From Dunaliella salina (Eukaryota; Chlorophyta; Chlorophyceae; Chlamydomonadales; Dunaliellaceae), in assembly GCA_002284615.2 (NCBI GenBank), contig MU069731.1, forward strand, positions 301,740 through 312,734: a stretch of 10,995 bases of DNA, written 5' to 3'. Both the position numbers and the translations under genes were made by a program. The notes under the pieces are model-generated. The model was not told the DNA's origin. It did no database searches and saw only the letters and a program-made list of their open reading frames with translations. Position 1 is the first letter of the stretch, and each line of letters opens with the position of its first letter. Positions 1-7,437 of this stretch are shown here, in pieces.

Positions 1-132
1 CGCTTACCATGCATCAAATATCGCGTGATCAAGCGCTTACCATGCATCAAATATCGCGTGATCAAGCGCTTACCATGCATCAAATATCGCGTGATCAAGC
101 GCTTACCATGCATCAAATATCTCGTGATCATC
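1..132. repeat. 33-base tandem array containing the DDH exon end and its donor
   Basis: Four units of 33 bases lie head to tail (1-33, 34-66, 67-99, 100-132), and the array may continue left of the window. On the minus strand each unit holds GATCACGCGATATTTGATG, encoding DH-x-IFDA, followed by the donor GCATG/GTAAGC. The unit at 100-132 is part of the real exon and differs at one base, which changes GCG (Ala) to GAG (Glu) next to the catalytic His. Confidence 0.95.
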
Positions 133-144
133 AATCGAGAAGAC
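107..144 (-). CDS. Phosphatase exon with the catalytic DDH motif
   Basis: A 38-base exon, phase 0 in and phase 2 out, runs from the acceptor GTGCTTGCAG to the donor GCATG/GTAAGC. It encodes VFSIDDHEIFDA plus two bases of a Trp codon (TGG). It lines up with the family DDHDI-x-DG motif, whose Asp and His residues bind metal. Here the last Asp is Glu and the Gly is Ala. If the intron were retained, the codon after Trp would be TAA, so splicing at this donor is needed to continue. The following exon is outside the window. Confidence 0.83.
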
Positions 145-3100
145 CTGCAAGCACATCAATCCGCGCACCAATACCGTCACAACACAGTAGACATGCAGTA
201 GGTGTAAATGCCATTCTCTTCACACATTTCAGTGCTTGGTTAAGCAATTCATGATAGCCCAAGCAATCAGTGCCTTGTTCAGCAATTCATGATAGCCCAA
301 GATCACTGCACCTATTAAATGCTTCCTTGGGCAGTTCATAATAGCCCAAGCAGCCAAGATTACTGCACCTGTTCAGTGCTTCGTTGAGCAATTCATGTTA
401 GCCTGAGCAGCCAAGATCAATGCACCAATAGTTTGATCTCGGTGGAGACAATCTTACATGAGGAATCACAGCAAGGGCCCCACTCCACTCATCCTGACGC
501 CAAGCCTGGAGGTACAATCGCAAGTAGCAGTCTTCAACCTGCAAGCAAAGTGAGCAAAGCAAAGGCATTTCCTCTGTCTCTTGGCTTACTACAGGGAATG
601 ACGGACCATGCGCAGGCATCACTGTTTCTGCCAGCTCTGCTTGATCAAACTTTCAAATTTCTTGTCAAGAATTGCAGAGAATTTATGTGTATGTTTTTTA
701 TTTTGGAGGGGGGAGGGGGCAGGTTGAAGGGATTTTTTTTTACAGCTTGACGTACCTCATCTTGCATTTGAGCCGTAAATGGGTGGGCATTGCGCTCCTG
801 CACAGAAGACATGAAAGCACCAAAAGAATGCATGGCCAAGGTCATCAAGCAAAGATGCAGTAGCTTGATGGCAAATTTCTTTCCGCCATTTTGTATCCAG
901 ATGAACAAGTTGTGAAGGTTGGTCCAGGAGGATTTTCTTTCCTGGAGTTACGCCAACGTTTCCAGGCTCTGCGAGCATGTATTTGTTGGCTTGTTAGATT
1001 GTTTTTACACCAACCCAAGGACGTCCCATCAGGGCCTTTGCTAAAAGCAAGAAAATAGCTCATCAATGAAAGAAGGAAAGGCATGCGCAAGGTCATGCAT
1101 TCAATTGTTTGCATTCTTAAAGGAGGAAATGAGCGTTGCACAGGCATTAAGGCTTGCATGTGCACCTCACCTATGCTGAGGCTCATAAAAGTGCACGCAA
1201 TTGTTTACCCTACAAAAGGAGGAGAGGCATGCTAGCACTAACTTATTTTATATTACTTTTAGTTTGAAATAGAGCTGAGCAGCCAAACTCTGTGGCTGAA
1301 GGCTCTGATCCCATTGTAACCTCGTAACCTTGCAGGGCTTGCATGTGCACCTCACCTGGATGTTGGGGATCTCAGACCATGCTTTCAGAGATGCACAGCC
1401 CCAGACTGCATCATTGCATAGAGCATCTCCTCCACTGATCATCAGGTGCAGGGGCCGCTGCAGTGCAGAGAAGTGAAGCGGACATGTTTCTGATGCTGCA
1501 TGCAAGTGATAGGAGTACGGGGTTGGTAGACAGGATGTGCAGGGATCAGTTTGAAAAGCGTCCTTGGCATAAGTGCAGCTCTGAACCATGGACTAACACC
1601 TTAAAGCTGCTGCTTTGCAGAATTTTCAGGAATTGACATCATCTCTTGCCAGTTTGCTGTTGCACTCCATCTCCATATTAATCCATAGTATGATTATTCC
1701 ATTCCCAACTTGCAACAGGTGCGGTTGCTCAACAACATGCATTGAGCGTAGCTCTGATAGGGCTCACTGCTTTTCTCCCTTTGTAGGTTCTTGCTCTCGT
1801 TTTTATTCCCGTGCAAAATAAGGATAGATCATTGTTAATAGCTCTACACCTAATGAAATTCGAGAAACCAGTCCTCTTGTTCCAAGCAGACCTAGTCGGG
1901 AAAGAAAACGCACTGCAAGGTGCTTGTCTATGTGCGTCTGGGCTAGCACTGGTTTGCAAGTTTACAGCTTGGGAACTCTCCGGTCCTTACACATTTCATC
2001 CTTTATCCCTATAAAGTTGTTTGTGCCTTCAAGGGCATGTGAATTTCAAAATTCGAGGCTACCAAATAAACCGAAAGTTAGATGGAGCCAATTAACCAAT
2101 CTTCAGCTTTCTTTCAGAGTGTCACAACTAATAGCTTGCACAGTATGCATCTCAACTCCTGGTTTGCACAGCACGCACAATTGTAAAGGTACCTGGAATG
2201 TTGGCTTAGGAAAAATCTCCTTGTTGTAAACAAATGAAAACAGAATAAAATGAATGAATAAATGTGTAAATGAATAAATGAATTGTGAAGGTGCCTGAAA
2301 CGTTGGCTTGAGACAAACCTTGTTGTGCAAGGCCAGCACATTCCGCCATCGGGGTTGAATGCCTCCCAGCGCCCTGGCCCTTCCCGCATCAGTGCGGAAG
2401 CTGTTGCTGCTGAAAAAGCCCATGTGCCATGTCTGTTGTGCCGAGGGCAGCCAAACGTGATATCTGCATGTCAGCCAGCATGCAGGCCAAAAGCAATACA
2501 GGAACAAGTGCCAATCTTGGATAAAATCTCCTCAGCAGGATCAGGCACAAGATCTCACAAGTGACCAACCTGATCCCCACTGGCATTTCATTTTTTTTTG
2601 GTGGAGGGGACCCTTAGTGCCACTGCCCTAGGTATCGTCTGTTCATGGATTGTTNGGTTGAATCTAGGCCTTACCAAGCACAAAGTTGAATCAGTAGCAA
2701 AACAGCTTAGTTGCCATGCCATCCAAAAGTTGACATCCATCATGGATACCAGACATGCTCTTCATTTTCATGGGGCTTCAGGGGTGTGGGTGGGGGGGTG
2801 CTGGGCGCGCAACGGTGGACAGCAGGAGAAGGAGAGCCTGGGCATCGAGAGGCATGGCGGACGACCCCCTAATCCTCATTAGCTCTGTTTCTGGCTCTCA
2901 CCTAGGCTAGCTGTGTCTAGTGCAGATTTTGAGGGGCTTCTAGCGAGGCCACTGCGAGCTTGCTAGCTTGCTAGCTTGGTAGTTAGTGGAACTTGCCTTA
3001 ACGCACGCGGCCTCTGTCCTGCGTAGACTTTTCTTTTTCTTTTCTTTTTCTTTTCTTTTTCTTTGGTATTTTCACTGCTTATGTCACACTTCGGTATTGT

Positions 3101-4968
3101 AAGTTTTCTTTTCTTTTCTTCTCTGTTCTTCCCCTCCCCTCCCCTGCCCTCCCTTCCCTTCCCTTCCCTTTTCTTCTTTTCTTCTTTTCTTTTTCCTGTT
3201 AACCCTTTTCTTTTTCCTGCTCATTGTATTCTTCTATTTTCTTGTCCTTTTCTTTTCTTTTTCTCCCTTTTCTTTTCTTTCTTCTCTTCTTCCAGAGATA
3301 GTAAAGGAGCAAATGAAAAATCAGGAAACAATCCTGCTGTTGATCTGCTTGACACCACGTGTCTCTTTTCTTCAGGCTGTGCCCCAGCTCATGCTCACCT
3401 TGCCAAAACAGGGCCCTCGTCTGGGTCTCCATGGCTTCCACTGTTTTTGACCGCATGAATGTCTATCCATTTAGCAAGCACCAAATTGCAAAGTCCTGCC
3501 AGAATCCAAAACTTTTACTTTCCTGCAATAATGGCTGACAAAGACCTCAATTTGCACTGTGCCCCTGAGACAGCTTTTGAACCTTGTCTGAGAATGGTGA
3601 ATGTATACTGAGAAAGAAAAGGAAATATCTGCCTGGGTAGGGAAACGTATCCTCACATCAATTTAGGAAGAGGCGAGACACTGGCTCAAAAGAGCTGCGA
3701 GTCCCCCTTACTGAAACATGAGGAAGGAAGTGAGGGTGGATCTGGTTTCAGACTTATCAAAATTTTGCTCAATGCCACTTCATTGGAACGATCGGTTCCA
3801 CCGATCGGACATAGGGAACATAACTTTGACATGCATGTGGGATTCAGGCACAGAACTCAGGACCAGAAAACGCTGTTGCAACTAGATAGAATGATTCCTG
3901 ATTACTGTTATAGGCGCACTCTGTTGAGACAAAATAAGTGCATTTACCCCTTCCAAATTGGACTGTTTAGAATTCAGTATTTAGACGCATAGTTGTTTTG
4001 TAAGTATTTCAACCAATGTTCTAGAATTTGAACGCTCATGCGCACTACCCGTCCGAACTGAACTATCAACCATTCAGGACATTTGGGACGGATAATTACC
4101 TTGCGAATGATTCCGAACCATGATTATGATATCAGAATGACGCTGCAAGGTTGGAGTGGAACTTTGTACACCCTGGCTCACCAGGACCAGGGTAAATCAG
4201 CAGAGGGGGGCAATGTACCAGATTGCCAGATATGCTCTGTCCCGTTTTCTTTCTCAAATCTAACCATTTCAACCATTTTGATTCCTTAAATTATTGTGTT
4301 CACCAAAAATTGATGGAGGCTGGAGGTCCCCAGATCACTCTCCTGGGCTCAGGTCACCCCAAAATGGCCTATACAATTCGGTTCACGTGTGTGATTTTTA
4401 GTACGTGGTCTGGAAGGAAGATTTGGTGGTAAAAATCTCCATTCCTAGGGTTCACGCCGCGGCTGATTAGGCACGATCTCCCCAAGAGGGTAGAGACATA
4501 CTTCAATGCTAGAGAAAGAGGATAACAGCGTCCCTTTTTTTTAAGGCTGTGCCCCAGCTCATGCTCACCTTGCCGAATCAGAACCCTCATTTGGATCCAC
4601 AAGCGCATACTCAATGATCTGTGCAGCAAACAAGTGTAAGGCTTCAAACCTCACGCACAGAGAGATAGAAGCACATTCATAAGAGCAAACAAGCATTCGC
4701 GCTCATTAACAGCTCCCTTTGGGAAACCATGCACAGATTACGTAGACTTCTTTTTCTTTTTGAAGATAAGGAAACAAGATTATTTAACTGTTCACTTTTA
4801 AAAGCAATAAACAAGCAAATGATGAAGATGATACACAGATAGGCAGGAACTCTCTCTTCTGCTTGCCTGCTCCTCCTCTTTGAGCTGCAGAGTCAAAGGC
4901 CATCTCCAGAAACGAATGCCATTGTGGTCATAGATCAACTCTGGTTTCATGTGCGTCCAACCGAGCTT
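107..4968 (-). CDS. PhoD-like metallophosphatase, core region (multi-exon, 3' end outside window)
   Basis: This gene encodes a phosphatase/phosphodiesterase of the PhoD-like metallophosphatase superfamily; the substrate cannot be told. The best-supported exons, in minus-strand order, are 4968-4867, 4618-4569, 2463-2319, 1457-1356, 797-756, 538-458 and 144-107. Their phases join without a frameshift or stop to give about 185 residues. Family landmarks appear in the expected order: a strand like LIYDHNGIRFWRWPL; HVWLPSAQQTWHMGFFSSNSF, matching the family W-x-F-x-S/C-N-G-F block; GGIQPRWRNVLALH; LMISGGDALCND, matching the GGGDQ-Y-D loop; PFTAQM; and IDDHEIFDAW, matching the DDHDI-DG-G metal site. 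The family match is from memory of conserved motifs, not a search. The remaining C-terminal part lies left of position 1. Five candidate upstream exons are listed separately. Odd points are a GC-AG intron, a variant metal motif and repeat-filled introns. Confidence 0.85.
235..430. repeat. Degenerate tandem repeats in the intron
   Basis: Four related blocks with the core AGCAATTCATGATAGCCCAA start near 243, 281, 330 and 387, spaced about 38, 49 and 57 bases apart. Between them recur GCAGCCAAGATCA-CTGCACC and TTCAGTGCTT. They make up most of the intron between the exons at 458 and 144. Confidence 0.85.
458..538 (-). CDS. Phosphatase exon VEDCYLRLYL..ALAVIPH
   Basis: An 81-base exon, phase 0 at both ends, runs from the acceptor TTTGCTTGCAG to the donor CCTCAT/GTAAGA. 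It encodes VEDCYLRLYLQAWRQDEW then SGALAVIPH. This matches the family helix that ends in ALA-x-IPQV just before the DDHD motif. The next exon begins VFSIDDH, as expected. Confidence 0.83.
756..797 (-). CDS. Phosphatase exon ERNAHPFTAQMQDE
   Basis: A 42-base exon, phase 0 at both ends, has a strong acceptor (TTCATGTCTTCTGTGCAG) and the donor GATGAG/GTACGT. The PFT-x-x-M motif is found at this place in PhoD-like proteins, just before the helix that carries a Y/F-rich stretch. Confidence 0.8.
1151..1357. repeat. 22-base direct repeat overlapping a splice donor
   Basis: Identical 22-base copies lie at 1151-1172 and 1336-1357. On the minus strand both read AG/GTGAGGTGCACATGCAAG. The copy at 1336-1357 is the genuine donor of the GGD exon; the other lies 185 bases further into the same intron. 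Confidence 0.9.
1356..1457 (-). CDS. Phosphatase exon with the GGD metal loop
   Basis: A 102-base exon, phase 0 at both ends, has a strong pyrimidine-rich acceptor (CTTCTCTGCACTGCAG) and the donor ATCCAG/GTGAGG. It encodes RPLHLMISGGDALCNDAV, then WGCASLKAWSEIPNIQ. The SGGDALCND stretch corresponds to the GGGDQ-x-Y-x-D loop of PhoD-like enzymes, with the Asp kept and the Tyr replaced by Cys. With the preceding exon it reads LALHNK-RPLHLMISGGD, an uninterrupted family match. Confidence 0.88.
2177..2330. repeat. Duplicated splice-donor region flanking an AT-rich tract
   Basis: Segments 2177-2231 and 2280-2330 are similar over about 50 bases (for example GTTGGCTT.AG and TTGTTGT). The second contains the donor of the exon ending at 2319. 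Between them is an AAATGAAT-type simple repeat (2232-2282). Confidence 0.8.
2319..2463 (-). CDS. Phosphatase exon with the FFSSNSF block
   Basis: A 145-base exon, phase 2 in and phase 0 out, runs from the acceptor GACATGCAG to the donor AACAAG/GTTTGT. It encodes YHVWLPSAQQTWHMGFFSSN, then SFRTDAGRARALGGIQP, then RWRNVLALHNK. The TWHMGFFSSNSF stretch matches the family block usually written W-x-F-x-S-C-N-G-F, here with Cys-Asn-Gly changed to Ser-Asn-Ser. GGIQPRW..VL..H is the helix that precedes the GGD loop in the family. Confidence 0.87.
2920..3035. repeat. Dispersed repeat, copy 1
   Basis: It contains the shared order GCTTGCTAGCTTG, then ACGC-CGGCCTCT, then CTGCGTAGACTTTTC, followed by a pyrimidine tract. 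Related copies are at 5560-5626, 5638-5726 and, inverted, 7438-7503. Confidence 0.7.
3028..3294. repeat. Long polypyrimidine tracts
   Basis: Two tracts made almost entirely of T and C (3028-3065 and 3105-3294) are built of imperfect TTTTC, TTCTT and CCCTT units. On the transcribed sense strand of the phosphatase gene they are purine-rich and lie inside an intron. Confidence 0.9.
3399..3440 (-). CDS. Possible 42-base cassette exon (duplicated donor)
   Basis: The segment runs from AAAACAG to the donor GGCAAG/GTGAGC and is open in phase 2 in and phase 2 out. It could therefore be included or skipped without changing the downstream frame. It would encode GSHGDPDEGPVLA plus a split codon, resembling the VDPNEGSDSA end of the exon at 4569. 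The acceptor is poor in pyrimidines and the family does not need these residues, so it may be a non-functional duplicate. Confidence 0.35.
3441..4543. other. Intronic stretch with no recognisable gene
   Basis: About 1.1 kb separates the two copies of the 31-base repeat. No frame on either strand looks coding. Composition is more AT-rich than the flanks. A small inverted repeat, CGATCGG-TTCCA-CCGATCG, lies near 3789-3807. Confidence 0.5.
4569..4618 (-). CDS. Phosphatase exon IIEYALVDPNEGSDSA
   Basis: A 50-base exon, phase 0 in and phase 2 out, lies between the acceptor TTTGCTGCACAG and the donor CAAG/GTGAGC. IIEYAL completes the strand begun in the previous exon. The last two bases AG join the first base of the exon at 2463 to form an Arg codon. 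The donor and its flank recur at 3399. Confidence 0.78.
4867..4968 (-). CDS. Phosphatase exon with the WRW strand motif
   Basis: The exon has 34 codons, phase 0 at both ends, and contains LGWTHMKPELIYDHNGIRFW and then RWPLTLQLKEEEQ. PhoD-like proteins carry a similar G-x-FWRW/FWRF beta strand followed by a charged turn and then Q-x-I-x-Y, and here the next exon supplies IIEYAL. The acceptor is GGGCGCAG. The donor is CAG then GCAAGC, a GC-type 5' splice site, because reading on instead gives an unlikely tail ending in LLVYCF. Confidence 0.8.
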
Positions 4969-5293
4969 CTGCGCCCATGCACACATTACGTGCGTGTGGC
5001 ATTGAGATATTGGATCGCAAAAACAAGGCCTTCTCTGATGATAGAGATTTGCATATCAAGTGCAGCCAAGAGGCTTGTTGTTGCTCTAGTTTTGAAGGAG
5101 GCAGGGTCCATCTTTCCCACATGGAACCCAGATCAGCCACGCATGTAAGGATCATGCATCCCATGATCGGTCAATCCATCTTGTTTGAACAAGCAACCTT
5201 CTGGAACAAGCAATCTTCTGGACATGCCTGACCTTGCCAGTGTGGGACAGGGGGCCCCTACACCTGCGCTCCCCTCTGCAACCTTGGCCTTAC

Positions 5294-5337
5294 CAAAGAG
5301 AAAGCCCACAAAACTGCAACCAAACTCCGCTGTCATG
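5294..5337 (-). CDS. Candidate upstream phosphatase exon (HDSGVWLQFCGLSL)
   Basis: The segment has a good acceptor (a T-rich tract ending GTCTTGACAG) and a good donor (CTTTG/GTAAGG). In phase 0 it reads HDSGVWLQFCGLSL, loosely like the GVW-x-GSAL strand near the start of PhoD domains. It leaves in phase 2, while the exon at 4968 enters in phase 0, so either another exon lies between them or this one is not used. A second open frame reads MTAEFGCSFVGFLF. Confidence 0.35.
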
Positions 5338-5559
5338 CTGTCAAGACCTCAACAAAAAATCAACAGCACCAAGCATGCTATTTAGTTCAACAGCCCAAGT
5401 AACAGGGGTTTGGGGGAGGAGGCTTCAGGACAAACTGTTTACAGGAGAGCGAGGTGCACTACTGGACGGTTGGTCGACAACCTGCCAGGCCCGTGTTAGT
5501 TTTGGCTGCCCATTGCCTGCTCTTTTTGGTGTGACTTGCTGTAAGTGCCCGTGCTGAAG

Positions 5560-5726
5560 GTGTTGTTTTCCTTAATGCAAACTGGTTGTGACCAGCGTAG
5601 ACTTTCCCTTGTACCTTTATAGGAGGGCCCTTTGCTGAGGCCCCTGCTAACTTGCTAGCTGAGGTTCCTAGCCCTTCCTCAATGCATGCAGCCTCTAGCC
5701 TGCGTAGCCTTTCCTTTACCTCACCT
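5560..5726. repeat. Dispersed repeat, copies 2 and 3 in tandem
   Basis: Segments 5560-5626 and 5638-5726 share the pattern AATGCA..C..G..CCAGCGTAGACTTTCC versus AATGCATGCAGCC..CTGCGTAGCCTTTCC. The second copy abuts the donor of the candidate exon ending at 5725. The two copies fill much of that intron. Confidence 0.7.
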
Positions 5727-5819
5727 TGCAAGTTCGAGCGCCCTGCTGGTGAGCAGCTCGTCGATTTGCATTGCCAGTGGGGGCATCCTCAAAATATTCC
5801 CGGTACTGGAGCTCAGGCG
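5725..5819 (-). CDS. Candidate upstream exon (PELQYREYFEDAPTGNANRR)
   Basis: A 95-base open block, phase 1 in and phase 0 out, runs from the acceptor GAGCACACAG to the donor TTGCAAG/GTGAGG. It encodes PELQYREYFEDAPTGNANRR then AAHQQGARTCK. Its entry phase fits the exit of the exon at 6133, and its exit phase fits entry at 5337 or 4968. I recognise no domain in it. Confidence 0.5.
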
Positions 5820-6132
5820 CTGTGTGCTCACCTGTCCATGGAACACACGCACGCAGGGAATATATTTATATCACACGTGAGGAAGCGAGTAAGTAAGTAC
5901 ATGGAAGTGCCAATTCATATGGAAGCATGTTGAATTACACGGAAAGAAGCGCTAGCTTGTCACCTAGCGGTTGGCCTTCCCTTAACAAAAAATTCCTTCC
6001 ACAGCACATGCTTGCTTGACGAGGCTCAGTTTAAATTGCCCATCCAAAGCCACCAGACGCCCATGCAGATCTGCAATCACAAGATTTCTGAAATTTCTAA
6101 TGAAAGAGAAAGTGGTCCGCATGGTTTCTTAC

Positions 6133-6238
6133 CTGGGCCAAGGTCACTGCTGTAAGAAATCCGCGACTTAGCCTCTCCTCCCTCTTCTTGCCCTGCCTGT
6201 GAGCTCGTGCTGGCCCCGTCGTCAGCCTCAGACATCCG
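6133..6238 (-). CDS. Candidate upstream exon (acidic, Ser/Gly-rich linker)
   Basis: A 106-base block, phase 0 in and phase 1 out, runs from the acceptor GCATGCTTTCAG to the donor GGCCCAG/GTAAGA. It encodes RMSEADDGASTSSQAGQEEG then GEAKSRISYSSDLGP. The composition (Ser, Glu, Gly, Ala) is typical of a disordered linker. The splice signals are good and the phases agree with both neighbours. Confidence 0.55.
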
Positions 6239-6395
6239 CTGAAAGCATGCATTCATTGGCAAAATTTTTGGCTAGCCATGTGCATGCGTTCACTTTATGC
6301 AGACACTTTGACGGCATGATAGAACAAGGGATACGTGTAGTTGTTTGCTGTGCTGGTGACTACAGTGACCATGTTCCACAGCGGTCCCCTTGCCT

Positions 6396-6760
6396 AAGTC
6401 CAACAAGCATTGGTACGAACCTGGGATTTTCACCTCAGCCTGAGGTCAACGTACAAACACCAATGCACACAGAGTCAGCACAAGCCTGTAACCATCACCT
6501 TGATGTAAACACAGAAACAAGACCTTATCCAGGTCAACACAATCACATCGACTGACACAAGCGGAGTCAGTACAAGCCCGGAGACCTCACCTCAGACCAG
6601 GTCAACGTACGAACGCCTCGATCCAGGTCAATGTGCAAACACCAATTGTGACACACAGAGTAAATTCAAGCCTGGACCCTTCACCTTGATCCCAGGTCAA
6701 CGCACACACTGGAAACAACTTACACAGAGTCTGTACGAGCCTGAATTCCTCACCTGCACC
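6396..6760. repeat. Degenerate minisatellite in the intron after 6754
   Basis: About five units of 60-90 bases share CACAGAGTC-GTACAAGCCTG, CCTCACCT and CAGGTCAACG. On the minus strand each unit carries a GAGGTGAGG-like sequence matching the real donor at 6754, followed by a C-AGGCTTGTAC-GACTCTGTG motif. Confidence 0.85.
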
Positions 6761-6847
6761 ACTTCAGGAGCCGTGGAACGAGCCTGCACACCATGCGTTA
6801 TAACCTGCAATGCATCGCAGTACAATACGAGGGAGGCATATGTTGCC
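6754..6847 (-). CDS. Candidate upstream exon (ATYASLVLYCDALQVITHGV)
   Basis: A 94-base block, phase 2 in and phase 0 out, has a strong acceptor (CCCACTTGTTTTTCAG) and the donor GTGCAG/GTGAGG. It encodes ATYASLVLYCDALQVITHGV then QARSTAPEVVQ. The first base completes a Leu codon started by TT at the end of the exon at 7092. The donor flank is the head of the minisatellite found in the next intron. Confidence 0.55.
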
Positions 6848-7091
6848 CTGAAAAACAAGTGGGAATGAGCAAGATCGGAACTTAATAGAAAAAAGTAAGA
6901 AAGCAAGCCTGTCCCCATCGTCTATGCCTCAAAGTTCCTGAGGCACCATGCCTAGAATTGTGCAGGTTTCCTGATGCATGCAGCATCAGAAAACCCTGCA
7001 AATCCCAGGTTGACTGGCCGTCCTCCACTGCCTCCATTTGCATCCTGGGACCCAAAGCAAGAGCTTGCTTTGCAAAGAGCCTGACACTTAC

Positions 7092-7191
7092 AAGTACGCT
7101 GATGTGGTGCACATGGCTGGCGGGATCATGGCCATTGAATGCAAGGAACGGCCCAAAAGGACGCCGTGCATTTGCTTGGTCTCGCAGGGTC
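7092..7191 (-). CDS. Candidate upstream exon (MHGVLLGRSLHSMAMIPPAM)
   Basis: A 100-base block, phase 1 in and phase 2 out, runs from the acceptor GTATGCATGCAG to the donor TACTT/GTAAGT. It encodes PCETKQMHGVLLGRSLHSMA then MIPPAMCTTSAY. A second frame is also open and reads FLAFNGHDPASHVHHISVL, but only the first joins the next exon in phase. Which exon comes before it is not clear, since no plausible preceding exon ends in phase 1 without making a stop. Confidence 0.45.
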
Positions 7192-7262
7192 CTGCATGCA
7201 TACGCACAACAGACTTCCAAACATGTTGTTCATCAAACACGCAGCAGTGCGCTCCTCTCCTT

Positions 7263-7340
7263 CTAGCACTAGCCTCTAGCAAATCTAGCACTAGCCTGTA
7301 GCAAATCTAGCACTAGCCTGTAGCAAATCTAGCACTAGCC
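7263..7340. repeat. 22-base tandem repeat
   Basis: Three full units (7263-7284, 7285-7306, 7307-7328) and a partial fourth share the core CTAGCACTAGCCT-TAGCAA. The partial unit runs directly into the left arm of the hairpin at 7332. Confidence 0.95.
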
Positions 7341-7380
7341 TTGATTTGCCCCTCAATTTTGGGCAAATCAAGGCTAGTGC
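7332..7380. repeat. Perfect 20-base inverted repeat
   Basis: The arms at 7332-7351 (GCACTAGCCTTGATTTGCCC) and 7361-7380 are exact reverse complements with a 9-base loop. It would form a stable hairpin in DNA or RNA. Confidence 0.95.
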
Positions 7381-7437
7381 CCAAAGTTGAAGACACCAGC
7401 TATGCCTGTTTAGAAGAAAAAAAAGAAAAAGAGAAGG

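Larger units (their letters stand above)
2464..3398. other. Repeat-rich part of the large phosphatase intron
   Basis: I see no convincing exon here. The stretch holds one undetermined base at 2655, a G-rich patch near 2790-2800, a dispersed repeat (2920-3035), and long pyrimidine runs (3028-3065 and 3105-3294) built of TTTTC and CCCTT units. Confidence 0.6.
3374..4574. repeat. 31-base perfect direct repeat carrying a splice donor
   Basis: Identical copies lie at 3374-3404 and 4544-4574. On the minus strand both begin GGCAAG/GTGAGCATGAGC. Similarity fades after about 40 bases of intron. The copy at 4544 is the genuine donor of the exon ending at 4569. Confidence 0.95.

Noticed and set aside
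9..254. Plus-strand ORF with repeated peptide MHQISRDQALT
   Set aside because: It is the reverse strand of the DDH-exon array and its intron. The minus strand gives a recognisable family motif with splice sites; the plus ORF has no support.
1011..1040. Exon-like segment after a strong TTGCTTTTAG acceptor on the minus strand
   Set aside because: In the required phase 0 it reads CAA AGG CCC TGA, so it would stop the phosphatase. The flanking exons already join as the family expects.
2325..2564. Plus-strand ORF over the FFSSNSF exon
   Set aside because: It is the antisense shadow of a strongly supported phosphatase exon.
3063..3458. Plus-strand ORF rich in Ser, Phe and Pro
   Set aside because: It is a translation of the polypyrimidine tract, low complexity, with no homology-like features.
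3583..3607. Possible 25-base exon (IHSPFSDK) on the minus strand with a T/C-rich acceptor
   Set aside because: It would leave in phase 0, while the next real exon at 2463 needs phase 2, and no family residues are missing there.
4928..5164. Minus-strand open frame ADLGSMWERWTLPPSKLEQQ..
   Set aside because: It overlaps the phosphatase exon at 4867-4968 in another frame and has no acceptor. The overlapping exon has the family motif.
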